5,252 bases of DNA from JBBQUP01 sp038212305 (GTDB taxonomy: Bacteria > Bacteroidota > Bacteroidia > Bacteroidales > Marinilabiliaceae): assembly GCA_038212305.1 (NCBI GenBank), contig JBBQUP010000147.1, positions 1 to 5,252 on the forward strand, read 5' to 3'. Shown one piece after another: positions 1 to 5,252 of this stretch (position 1 is the first letter of the stretch; the number at the start of each line of letters is the position of its first letter). The notes below the pieces were generated by a model. It was not told where the DNA came from and searched no databases. It saw only the letters and a list, made by a program, of their open reading frames with translations. Made by a program: the position numbers and the translations under genes.

Positions 1-104
1 TAGAGCCTCGAAATACTCGTTTTAGAATTATCAGAGCATTACAATCATTGGCTACTAAAAAGGATGTGAATCCTCCTAAAAAACACTCAAACATCCCTCT
101 CTAA
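1..104 (+). CDS. mmdA: Methylmalonyl-CoA decarboxylase alpha subunit (carboxyltransferase), C-terminal end only
   Basis: Only the last 33 or so codons are in the window; the gene enters from the left edge with complete codons starting at base 3 and a TAA stop at 102-104. The visible tail reads EPRNTRFRIIRAL, then about ten residues, then PPKKHSNIPL. From family knowledge, this EPR(N/D)TR...RAL segment and the KKH(G/S)NIPL ending are hallmarks of the carboxyltransferase subunit of acyl-CoA carboxylases and decarboxylases (MmdA/PccB family). The enzyme is cytoplasmic and transfers the carboxyl group of methylmalonyl-CoA to biotin on the carrier protein. The downstream OadG, biotin-carrier and OadB genes point to the Na+-pumping decarboxylase rather than to an ATP-dependent carboxylase, and no biotin carboxylase is seen here. 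The substrate assignment is inferred, since propionyl-CoA carboxylase beta subunits have nearly the same tail. A 144-base gap with a hairpin separates it from the next gene. Confidence 0.85.
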   Translation, partial: EPRNTRFRIIRALQSLATKKDVNPPKKHSNIPL

Positions 105-166
105 AAGAATTAATAGTTTCGTTTTCATATAATTTGTCAACGGAATTTAATTCTAAAATGAGAAAT

Positions 167-208
167 AACAATCATTTTTTAAGTCATGATGATAAGTGAT
201 TGTTTTTT
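167..208 (+). terminator. Hairpin with T-run after mmdA: possible terminator or attenuator
   Basis: AACAATCA at 167-174 is the exact reverse complement of TGATTGTT at 197-204. The stem can extend by three A-T pairs beyond one T-T mismatch (163-165 with 206-208), and a few weak pairs can form inside the 22-base loop. Six T residues end the structure at 203-208. It lies 62 bases after the mmdA stop and 40 bases before the next start. The stem is AT-rich and the loop is long, so termination would probably be partial. It could set subunit ratios within the operon. It is a moderate candidate only. Confidence 0.35.
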
Positions 209-248
209 AGGTTTTACAAAATTGAATTAATATAATAAGTCAAAAAAA

Positions 249-1157
249 ATGATGGTAAAAAAGAAAATAATTATAGTTGCGGTTTTCTTAGTTTCCTTCT
301 GTTTTCCATATTTTGCAACCAGTCAAAGTGCTATAGATCTTAGGATTAATGAGTTTTTAGTTCAAAACGATTCTAATTATGTAGATGATTTTGGTATGCA
401 TAGCCCTTGGGTTGAAATATTTAACTCAGCTTATAATATGGTTGATGTGGGAGGTTTGTATTTAACCGATGATTTATCAAATCCAACAAAGTACTCAATA
501 GCAAAGGGGCAGCCTATTACTCAGATACCTCCTCGAAGTTACTTAGTTTTTTGGTTAGATAATCATGAAACGAGGGGGATTTTGCATTCAAACTTTGATT
601 TGAGAGAATCAAAGCTTATTGCACTTTTCGATGCCAATGGAAAAACGCTTATCGACAGTGTATCAGTGTTGTCGAATGCGATTCCAAATAAAACATATGG
701 TCGATTGGAGGATGCTGGAAATGAATGGGGATATTTATCTAAATCTTCGCCGAAGTCTAATAACAACACTACTCCAAAGAAAAGGGCATCTGATGTTTTT
801 GGAGAAATGGATCCCTCAGGGATTGGGATGGCAATAATTGCCATGTTTGTTGTTTTTAGTGCTCTTGCATTATTGTTTGTGTTTTTTAAAAATATGTCTC
901 GTGCTTTGGAGTTTAAATGGAAACCTAAAGTTAGAACCATCGAAGTTAATAAGGATGGACATGAATTATCATCTAAATCTAAAAAAGGCAAGGAAGAGAT
1001 GACTGGAGAGGTAAATGCCGCAATTGCAATGGCACTGTATTTATATCGATCTGAGTTACATGACTATGAGAATACAGTTTTAACAATTAATAAAGTCTCA
1101 CGAACCTATTCTCCTTGGAGTTCTAAGATTTACGGTTTAAGACAAAATCCTCGTTGA
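249..1157 (+). CDS. Lamin-tail domain / OadG fusion, small membrane subunit of the Na+-pumping decarboxylase
   Basis: This 302-residue protein has four parts. Residues 1-28 look like a signal peptide (KKK, then a hydrophobic run, ending near ATSQSA). Residues about 29-165 match the lamin-tail domain pattern: INEF near 33-36, PWVEIFN at 53-59, VGGLYLTDD at 67-75, SYLVFWLDN at 97-105, and a late GRLED at 151-155. A polar linker rich in N, S, T and K follows. Residues about 190-214 are one strong membrane helix. The rest is a charged cytoplasmic segment ending in a conserved-looking stretch (AAIAMALYLYR at 257-267, then TYSPWSSKIYGLR at 286-298), which is what identifies OadG in Bacteroidota. 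OadG proteins are normally about 80-100 residues and hold the decarboxylase complex together at the membrane. The predicted topology puts the lamin-tail domain outside the cytoplasmic membrane. The start could equally be the second ATG at 252; no Shine-Dalgarno is seen, only an A-run. Tandem stops TGA-TAG end it at 1155-1160. The role of the extra domain is unknown. Confidence 0.87.
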   Translation: MMVKKKIIIVAVFLVSFCFPYFATSQSAIDLRINEFLVQNDSNYVDDFGMHSPWVEIFNSAYNMVDVGGLYLTDDLSNPTKYSIAKGQPITQIPPRSYLVFWLDNHETRGILHSNFDLRESKLIALFDANGKTLIDSVSVLSNAIPNKTYGRLEDAGNEWGYLSKSSPKSNNNTTPKKRASDVFGEMDPSGIGMAIIAMFVVFSALALLFVFFKNMSRALEFKWKPKVRTIEVNKDGHELSSKSKKGKEEMTGEVNAAIAMALYLYRSELHDYENTVLTINKVSRTYSPWSSKIYGLRQNPR

Positions 1158-1177
1158 TAGAGTTGATATTTAAAGTC

Positions 1178-1199
1178 AGTAATAATAAAGGTAATTACT
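1178..1199 (+). other. Weak hairpin in the oadG-biotin carrier gap
   Basis: AGTAAT at 1178-1183 can pair with ATTACT at 1194-1199 around a 10-base loop, inside the 75-base gap between the OadG-like gene and the biotin-carrier gene. There is no T-run after it, so it is not an intrinsic terminator. With only six mostly A-T pairs it may be chance in AT-rich DNA. No promoter was recognised in the gap, so the two genes are probably cotranscribed. Confidence 0.2.
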
Positions 1200-1232
1200 A
1201 TAGCTTAACAATAGCTGTAAAAAATAAAACTC

Positions 1233-1676
1233 ATGAAAAAATATAAGTTTACAATTAATGGTAATCAGTATGATGCCGAAATAATAAACGTGGAGGAAAA
1301 CATTGCTAACATTGAGGTAAATGGGACTAGTTATAGAGTTGAAATGGATCAAACCATTCATACTTCGAAAACGCCTAAACTGGTTCGAAGCGTTTCGGTT
1401 CCATCAACAGATGCTCATCCATCATTAGCTAAGACTTCCAATCCAGATTCGCCAAAGGGAACAGGTAAAATTAAATCGCCACTCCCTGGTGTAATTTTAG
1501 AATTGCATGTAAAAGTTGGCGATGTTGTTAAAATGGGACAAAAACTGTTGGTGCTTGAAGCCATGAAAATGGAAAATAATATTGAAGCAGATAAAGAGGG
1601 AACTATTATTTCAATTGAAAAAGGCAAAGGTGATGCTGTTATGGAAGGTGATGTACTAATGGTAATTGGAGGGTAG
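1233..1676 (+). CDS. mmdC: Biotin carboxyl carrier protein of the decarboxylase
   Basis: This 147-residue cytoplasmic protein carries biotin and shuttles the carboxyl group from the alpha-subunit active site to the membrane beta subunit. The C-terminal half (about 78-147) is a complete biotinyl domain: SPLPGVILEL at 82-91, VGDVVKMGQ at 95-103, the biotinylation motif EAMKMEN at 109-115 with Lys112 as the expected biotin site, and a closing EGDVLMVIGG. The N-terminal part (about 1-45, MKKYKFTINGNQYDAEI) resembles the small beta-rich extension common in decarboxylase gamma/BCCP-type subunits. Residues about 46-77 form a Ser/Pro/Thr-rich flexible linker, which suits a swinging carrier. The length is ordinary for this subtype in Bacteroidota. 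It stops two bases before the beta-subunit start, so translation of the two is probably coupled. The gene symbol follows the methylmalonyl-CoA decarboxylase naming and depends on that substrate inference. Confidence 0.93.
   Translation: MKKYKFTINGNQYDAEIINVEENIANIEVNGTSYRVEMDQTIHTSKTPKLVRSVSVPSTDAHPSLAKTSNPDSPKGTGKIKSPLPGVILELHVKVGDVVKMGQKLLVLEAMKMENNIEADKEGTIISIEKGKGDAVMEGDVLMVIGG
1668..1673 (+). promoter_or_regulatory. Shine-Dalgarno-like GGAGGG before the beta subunit
   Basis: GGAGGG lies 5 bases before the ATG at 1679, a good position for a ribosome binding site and one that supports this start. It also encodes the terminal Gly-Gly of the carrier protein, so its sequence may be fixed by coding need. 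Bacteroidota ribosomes generally make little use of Shine-Dalgarno pairing, and the other starts in this window lack such a motif. Its functional weight is therefore uncertain. Confidence 0.4.
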
Positions 1677-1678
1677 TC

Positions 1679-2842
1679 ATGGAGCAATCAGCGAGTTTTT
1701 TTCAGTTTGTAATCGATCACTTAGGCCAATTTTTGTCATACACTGCCTTTAGTAATTTGACTTTAGGGCATGTTATAATGATTTTGATTGGTTTTGGATT
1801 TATTTATTTAGCTATTGCTAAAGAGTATGAACCCATGCTGCTTGTTCCAATCGGATTTGGAATTATTCTTGGGAATATTGCATTCACTCCTGGACTAAAA
1901 ATAGGAATATACGAAAGTGGGAGTGTATTAAATTACTTGTATTTTGGAGTTAGTCAAGGTGTTTACCCACCACTTATATTCTTAGGTATTGGGGCAATGA
2001 CTGACTTTTCGGCACTTATTTCCAATCCCAAGCTTATATTAATAGGTGCGGCAGCTCAATTAGGTATTTTTGGAGCTTATATGATTGCCTTGTATTTAGG
2101 TTTTTCACCTGCCGAAGCTGGAGCAATAGGTATAATTGGCGGTGCCGATGGGCCAACAGCAATATTTTTATCCTCAAAATTAGCACCCGACTTGATGGGA
2201 GCAATTGCTATTTCGGCCTATTCTTATATGGCATTAGTGCCTGTTATTCAGCCACCTATTATGCGACTTTTCACCTCTAAGAATGAGCGACTAATTAGGA
2301 TGAAACCACCACGGTCAGTATCAAAACTTGAGAAGATATTGTTCCCATTAGCAGGATTGCTACTCACCTGTTTTTTAGTGCCGAGCGGATTGCCATTACT
2401 TGGCATGCTATTTTTTGGTAATTTATTAAAAGAAAGTACAGTCACAAAGCGATTGGCCGACACTGCAAAAGGACCAATGATTGACATTGTTACCATTATT
2501 TTAGGATTAACTGTAGGAGCATCTACACAAGCAACTACTTTTTTAACTCCCAAATCAGTTGGGATATTTGCGTTAGGTGCTTTTTCGTTTATTATAGCTA
2601 CAACTGGAGGCGTTTTGTTTGTTAAGTTTATGAATCTCTTTTTAAAAGAAGGCAATAAGATTAATCCACTCATAGGAAATTCAGGAGTTTCAGCAGTTCC
2701 TGACAGTGCTCGCGTTTCTCAGGTAGTAGGATTAGAGTACGATAAAACAAATCATTTATTGATGCATGCCATGGGGCCTAATGTTGCAGGTGTTATTGGC
2801 AGTGCTGTTGCAGCAGGTATTATGCTGAGTTTTTTAATGTAA
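1679..2842 (+). CDS. mmdB: Na+-translocating decarboxylase beta subunit (OadB/MmdB family)
   Basis: This 387-residue polytopic inner-membrane protein decarboxylates carboxybiotin and couples the free energy to Na+ export. The length is normal for the shorter form of the family, and hydrophobic segments run throughout. The signature GGADGPTAIF lies at 154-163. Residues shown to be critical in the Klebsiella oxaloacetate decarboxylase beta subunit (D203, Y229, N373, G377, S382, R389) line up here, by motif and spacing, with D157, Y183 (in SYMALVPVIQPPIM), N329, G333, S338 and R345 (in NPLIGNSGVSAVP...AR). The pump therefore looks intact. The C-terminal HAMGPNVAGVIGSAVAAG is also typical of the family. 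It begins two bases after the biotin-carrier stop and is the last gene before a strong terminator. The protein family alone cannot distinguish oxaloacetate, methylmalonyl-CoA, malonate and glutaconyl-CoA decarboxylases; the operon context favours methylmalonyl-CoA. Confidence 0.95.
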   Translation: MEQSASFFQFVIDHLGQFLSYTAFSNLTLGHVIMILIGFGFIYLAIAKEYEPMLLVPIGFGIILGNIAFTPGLKIGIYESGSVLNYLYFGVSQGVYPPLIFLGIGAMTDFSALISNPKLILIGAAAQLGIFGAYMIALYLGFSPAEAGAIGIIGGADGPTAIFLSSKLAPDLMGAIAISAYSYMALVPVIQPPIMRLFTSKNERLIRMKPPRSVSKLEKILFPLAGLLLTCFLVPSGLPLLGMLFFGNLLKESTVTKRLADTAKGPMIDIVTIILGLTVGASTQATTFLTPKSVGIFALGAFSFIIATTGGVLFVKFMNLFLKEGNKINPLIGNSGVSAVPDSARVSQVVGLEYDKTNHLLMHAMGPNVAGVIGSAVAAGIMLSFLM

Positions 2843-2864
2843 GCAAACAATTACAATACAATTT

Positions 2865-2897
2865 AAAGGCTGTCTCGTTGAGATGGCCTTTTTTTTT
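2865..2897 (+). terminator. Strong intrinsic terminator of the decarboxylase operon
   Basis: AAAGGCTGTCTC (2865-2876) pairs along its whole length with GAGATGGCCTTT (2880-2891) around a 3-base GTT loop. This gives a 12-base-pair stem with two adjacent G-T wobbles, running into nine T residues (2889-2897). It lies 22 bases after the beta-subunit stop. It marks the 3' end of the operon and separates it from the susC-type gene. Confidence 0.93.
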
Positions 2898-3001
2898 AAT
2901 CAAGTGTTGAGTATTGACCATTTAAATTCGTTGAAGTTTTTCTGGTTTTTATGAATTAGTTTAAAAGAAGTATGATTTATTATTAAAATACTGTTTTGTG
3001 T

Positions 3002-3014
3002 ATTTCCAGGAAAT
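3002..3014. repeat. Perfect inverted repeat ATTTCC-A-GGAAAT
   Basis: A 13-base palindrome with a single central base lies about 105 bases after the operon terminator. Perfect 6+6 symmetry including C and G suggests a dimeric-protein operator, but no regulator gene is in the window and the site is nearly 500 bases from the susC-type start. One such palindrome could arise by chance in DNA of this composition. Confidence 0.25.
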
Positions 3015-3108
3015 TTTTACATGAATTCGATATTATACATGTTTAATTAGGGGTAGTAGATAAAATTAATGGGTATTGTTTTAATTAGATTGTGTTTTGA
3101 CAGGGGGG

Positions 3109-3139
3109 GTTGTTGAATTGATTTTTTTTAGTATTTTTG
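3109..3139 (+). promoter_or_regulatory. Candidate Bacteroidota-type promoter upstream of the susC-type gene
   Basis: TATTTTTG at 3132-3139 fits the Bacteroidota -7 box TAnnTTTG exactly, and GTTG at 3109-3112 is a 3-of-4 match to the -33 box TTTG with a 19-base spacer. Transcription would start near 3146 and give a leader of roughly 350 bases. A TTTTGACA sequence at 3095-3102 lies just upstream but is badly spaced for this -7 box. Such motifs are common in AT-rich DNA, so this is a weak prediction. Confidence 0.25.
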
Positions 3140-3283
3140 ATTTTTTATAGTTGGTTTAAAATTTATTCGGAATTAACAATTATTAATGAAAAATATTATA
3201 ATTTTAGGATATTTGATTTTAATTGCAAATTAGAGAAGATGTTATTTAAGTAATATTTCATTCCAATAGGATGATATAATAAC

Positions 3284-3342
3284 AAATGGCGGATGTGATT
3301 TTAGTAATCAATGTTTAGTGATTCATTTAATTTTTGCCATTT
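3284..3342 (+). other. Possible stem-loop in the susC leader
   Basis: AAATGGC at 3284-3290 is the exact reverse complement of GCCATTT at 3336-3342, enclosing 45 bases. Within these, AATCA (3306-3310) and TGATT (3319-3323) could form a second small stem. The second arm runs through five T residues (3340-3344). It could be a structured leader element or a weak terminator, but the loop is long and pairing was judged only by eye. Confidence 0.25.
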
Positions 3343-3374
3343 TTGTAATAAGTTTAAAAATGAACACCATATAT

Positions 3375-3392
3375 AATTATTAACTTAAACCA
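3375..3392 (+). repeat. 18-base direct repeat, copy 1
   Basis: AATTATTAACTTAAACCA occurs here and again, identically, at 3468-3485, 93 bases apart. Including the three matching bases ATA and one mismatch just before it, 21 of 22 positions agree. This copy ends 101 bases before the susC-type start and is not next to a usable start codon: the first ATG after it, at 3410, opens only ATG-ATG-TGA. Confidence 0.85.
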
Positions 3393-3467
3393 TTTAAAAG
3401 TATTTGCCAATGATGTGAAAAAATATCAGATGAAGATTTTTTAGAAACAAATTATTTTTTTTCATAC

Positions 3468-3485
3468 AATTATTAACTTAAACCA
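3468..3485 (+). repeat. 18-base direct repeat, copy 2, adjoining the susC start
   Basis: This second identical copy ends 8 bases before the ATG at 3494, where a ribosome binding site would normally lie. No Shine-Dalgarno is present. The position suggests it is part of the translation-initiation region or a leader element of the transporter mRNA. Similar TTAACTTAAACC-like sequences before susC-type genes are a personal recollection, not something the window can prove. Confidence 0.85.
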
Positions 3486-3493
3486 AAATTATT

Positions 3494-5252
3494 ATGCGCA
3501 AATTAGCTCTAATCGTATCCCTTATATTATTTGTTGGGATAGAAGCGGTTTTTGCTCAAACAAAAACCATTACTGGTACGGTTACTGGTAAGGATGATGG
3601 ACAGCCTATTCCGGGTGTGTCGGTTGTTGTAAAAGGGACTACAATAGGTACTATTACCACAATTAATGGAACTTATAATTTACAAGCTCCTGAGAATGCA
3701 ACTATTATTTTTTCATTTGTAGGAATGAAAACTATTGAAATCGCTTCGCAGGGGAAAACTAATTTTAATATTTCAATGGAATCAGAGAACATTGGAATGG
3801 ATGAAGTTGTTGTGACTGCTTTAGGTATTAAACGTAGCGAAAAATCACTTGGTTATTCGGCAAGTACGGTCAATAGCGATGAAATCAATTCGGCCAAAGC
3901 CTCCTCTCTGATGACAGGATTGCAAGGTAAGGTAGCTGGTTTGACTATATCTTCGGGTGGAGGTACAGGTACATCGCAAAAGGTATATATTCGTGGTATT
4001 TCATCTTTTACGGGTAGCAATCAACCTCTCTATGTTATTAATGGAGTTCCAATGTCAAACGAATTTTCCGGAAAAAATGAAACAAATAACTCAGTTGACT
4101 TTGGAAACGGAGCCAATGATATTAACCCGGATGATGTTGAATCAGTAACTATTTTGAAAGGTGCTTCTGCAACAGCATTGTACGGTTCAAGAGCTGCCAA
4201 TGGAGTGATCATGATCACAACCAAACGAGGTGCAAAAAATGGTGAAATCACAGTGACCTATAGTGGTTCTGCGACTGCTTCTGAAATCTTGCGTACCCCT
4301 CAGACTCAGAAAAATTTCGGACAAGGATGGCCTTTTTGGGATCCAGCAGAGAATGGATCGTGGGGTCCTAAATTTGACGGTCGTGAGAATGTATGGGGAG
4401 CTTATTCTACCGCAGATTACGGACCAGGTTCAATTCCCGCATTTTATCCTGGATTCAATGTGATGACAAAACCATTCTCTTATATCGAAAATAACATGCG
4501 TGATTTCTATGAAAGAGGCATGGAATATCAGAATAACATTAGTATAAGCGGTGGTGATGAAAGAAATTCTTTCACCATGTCATACGGAAATACATACTCT
4601 GATGGAGTAGTACCAACCAATGCAGATCTTTACAAACGTAATATTTTTGCCTTTAGGGGTGATCACAATGTAGGTAAATTCAGTGCCAGTTTTGATCTTT
4701 CCTATGTTAGAAAAGATGTTAAAGCCGTTTCATCAGGTCAGGGTAGCGACGGTGCCACCTTGTTCCAGGAATTAGTCCAGATGCCAGTTGACATTCGCTT
4801 AACGGACTTAAAGGATTACAACAGTATATACCACAATGTGGACAACTTCTATACCTTGTATGCTCAGAATCCATATTTCGTAATTGCAAATAACGGAAAC
4901 ACCTATCAGGATGACCGTATTTATGGAAAAGTTGAATTGAGCTATGATCTTTTTGCCCACACCAAATTGTCAGGCCGACTGGGTGGTGATTTCACCAATG
5001 GACGTCAGAGACGTTTTAATGCGGTAGCATTGATTGCTCCAGACACTTGGAATTATCCATCCAAATCGGATGAAGTTGGTAATTATGACGAATACAATAC
5101 GTACAACGGTCAGATTGACGCAAGTACATTGATTTCAGGGGACTATAAATTATCTGATGATTTCAGGTTGAATGTAGTTGCTGGTATCAACTATAATACA
5201 CGTAACTCGTATTGGTCTGATGATTATTTATATGGGTTGGCGGTTCCAAACT
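3494..5252 (+). CDS. SusC/RagA family TonB-dependent outer-membrane transporter, N-terminal part
   Basis: The frame is open for 586 codons and runs off the right edge; the family is usually about 1000 residues, so roughly half is visible. Residues 1-21 are a signal peptide (MRKLALIV..., ending VFA before Gln22). Residues about 24-100 are a carboxypeptidase-regulatory-like beta domain (ITGTVTGKDDGQPIPGVSVVVKG, cut short here to ITGTVTG...PIPGVSV). DEVVVTALG at 103-111 is the SusC-type TonB-interacting segment. The plug domain follows: IRGIS near 166-170, QPLYVINGVP, DINPDDVESVTILKGASA, and the signature YGSRAANGV at 230-238 with ITTKRG at 241-246. The remainder is alternating polar and aromatic beta-barrel sequence. 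These proteins import large nutrients, often glycans or peptides, with a SusD lipoprotein lid, powered by TonB-ExbBD. No STN domain precedes the beta domain, so direct signalling to an anti-sigma factor is not expected. The substrate cannot be told from this part. The start is fixed by the signal peptide. Confidence 0.96.
   Translation, partial: MRKLALIVSLILFVGIEAVFAQTKTITGTVTGKDDGQPIPGVSVVVKGTTIGTITTINGTYNLQAPENATIIFSFVGMKTIEIASQGKTNFNISMESENIGMDEVVVTALGIKRSEKSLGYSASTVNSDEINSAKASSLMTGLQGKVAGLTISSGGGTGTSQKVYIRGISSFTGSNQPLYVINGVPMSNEFSGKNETNNSVDFGNGANDINPDDVESVTILKGASATALYGSRAANGVIMITTKRGAKNGEITVTYSGSATASEILRTPQTQKNFGQGWPFWDPAENGSWGPKFDGRENVWGAYSTADYGPGSIPAFYPGFNVMTKPFSYIENNMRDFYERGMEYQNNISISGGDERNSFTMSYGNTYSDGVVPTNADLYKRNIFAFRGDHNVGKFSASFDLSYVRKDVKAVSSGQGSDGATLFQELVQMPVDIRLTDLKDYNSIYHNVDNFYTLYAQNPYFVIANNGNTYQDDRIYGKVELSYDLFAHTKLSGRLGGDFTNGRQRRFNAVALIAPDTWNYPSKSDEVGNYDEYNTYNGQIDASTLISGDYKLSDDFRLNVVAGINYNTRNSYWSDDYLYGLAVPN

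Larger units (their letters stand above)
2898..3493. other. Long AT-rich intergenic region upstream of the susC-type gene
   Basis: About 600 bases with no credible coding sequence on either strand: the longest ATG-initiated reads are a few codons (for example eight codons from 3021) with no recognisable product. The region is very AT-rich, with repeated T-runs (eight T at 3122-3129), one isolated G7 tract, small inverted repeats and a duplicated 18-base element near its right end. It presumably carries the promoter and a long 5' leader of the transporter gene, but a small RNA gene or remains of a deleted gene cannot be excluded by eye. Confidence 0.7.

Noticed and set aside
563..991. Minus-strand open frame of 142 codons across the OadG-like gene
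   Set aside because: It is a shadow of a clear plus-strand gene with recognisable domains and has no family-like motifs of its own.
1201..1217. Repeated ATAGCT-like short sequence before the biotin-carrier start
   Set aside because: At five to six bases it is within chance expectation and forms only a four-base-pair stem.
2248..2673. Minus-strand open frame of 141 codons inside the beta-subunit gene
   Set aside because: It lies wholly within an intact, highly conserved membrane-protein gene and its product looks random.
3021..3050. Eight-codon ATG-initiated frame in the intergenic region
   Set aside because: Too short and without any recognisable sequence; expected by chance in AT-rich DNA.
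3372..3377. TATAAT hexamer as a sigma-70-type -10 box
   Set aside because: The vegetative sigma factor of Bacteroidota prefers TAnnTTTG, no matching upstream box is correctly spaced, and the hexamer overlaps the start of the direct repeat.
3410..3418. Mini-frame ATG-ATG-TGA after repeat copy 1, as a possible regulatory leader peptide
   Set aside because: It would encode only Met-Met, its spacing from the repeat (17 bases) differs from that of the real start (8 bases), and nothing else supports translation.
3957..4463. Short open frames on both strands (3957-4148, 4030-4251, 4263-4463)
   Set aside because: All lie within the susC-type frame, which runs uninterrupted from 3494 to the right edge and carries the expected plug motifs.

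Overview
The window is AT-rich DNA from a member of the Bacteroidota. The evidence is a SusC/RagA-type TonB-dependent transporter with the family's characteristic motifs, a methylmalonyl-CoA decarboxylase gene order typical of Bacteroidales-like genomes, and a general lack of Shine-Dalgarno sequences. A placement near the marine Bacteroidales/Marinilabiliales is a weak inference from the overall look of the proteins and leader sequences.

Positions 1-2897 hold the end of an operon for a biotin-dependent, sodium-translocating decarboxylase. In order these are: the last codons of the carboxyltransferase (alpha) subunit (1-104); an unusual OadG-type (gamma/delta) small membrane subunit with a signal peptide and a lamin-tail domain fused in front (249-1157); the biotin carrier protein (1233-1676); and the membrane beta subunit that moves Na+ (1679-2842). 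A strong intrinsic terminator follows (2865-2897). Together these make the four-subunit pump. The alpha subunit moves CO2 from the acyl-CoA to biotin on the carrier, the beta subunit releases it and exports Na+, and the OadG protein holds the complex together at the membrane. The likely substrate is (S)-methylmalonyl-CoA, which is decarboxylated to propionyl-CoA in the succinate-propionate pathway. That assignment rests on the alpha-subunit C-terminus and the gene order.

Positions 2898-3493 are about 600 bases of very AT-rich DNA with no credible gene. They contain a G7 tract, a candidate Bacteroidota-type promoter, two small inverted repeats and an 18-base perfect direct repeat. The second copy of the direct repeat ends 8 bases before the next start codon.

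Positions 3494-5252 are the 5' part (586 codons, running off the window) of a susC/ragA-type outer-membrane nutrient transporter. A SusD-like lipoprotein gene would be expected next. It is a separate transcription unit from the decarboxylase.

No mobile element, CRISPR array, tRNA or rRNA was seen. The most distinctive items are the lamin-tail/OadG fusion and the repeated leader element upstream of susC. No wholly new multi-gene system is evident.
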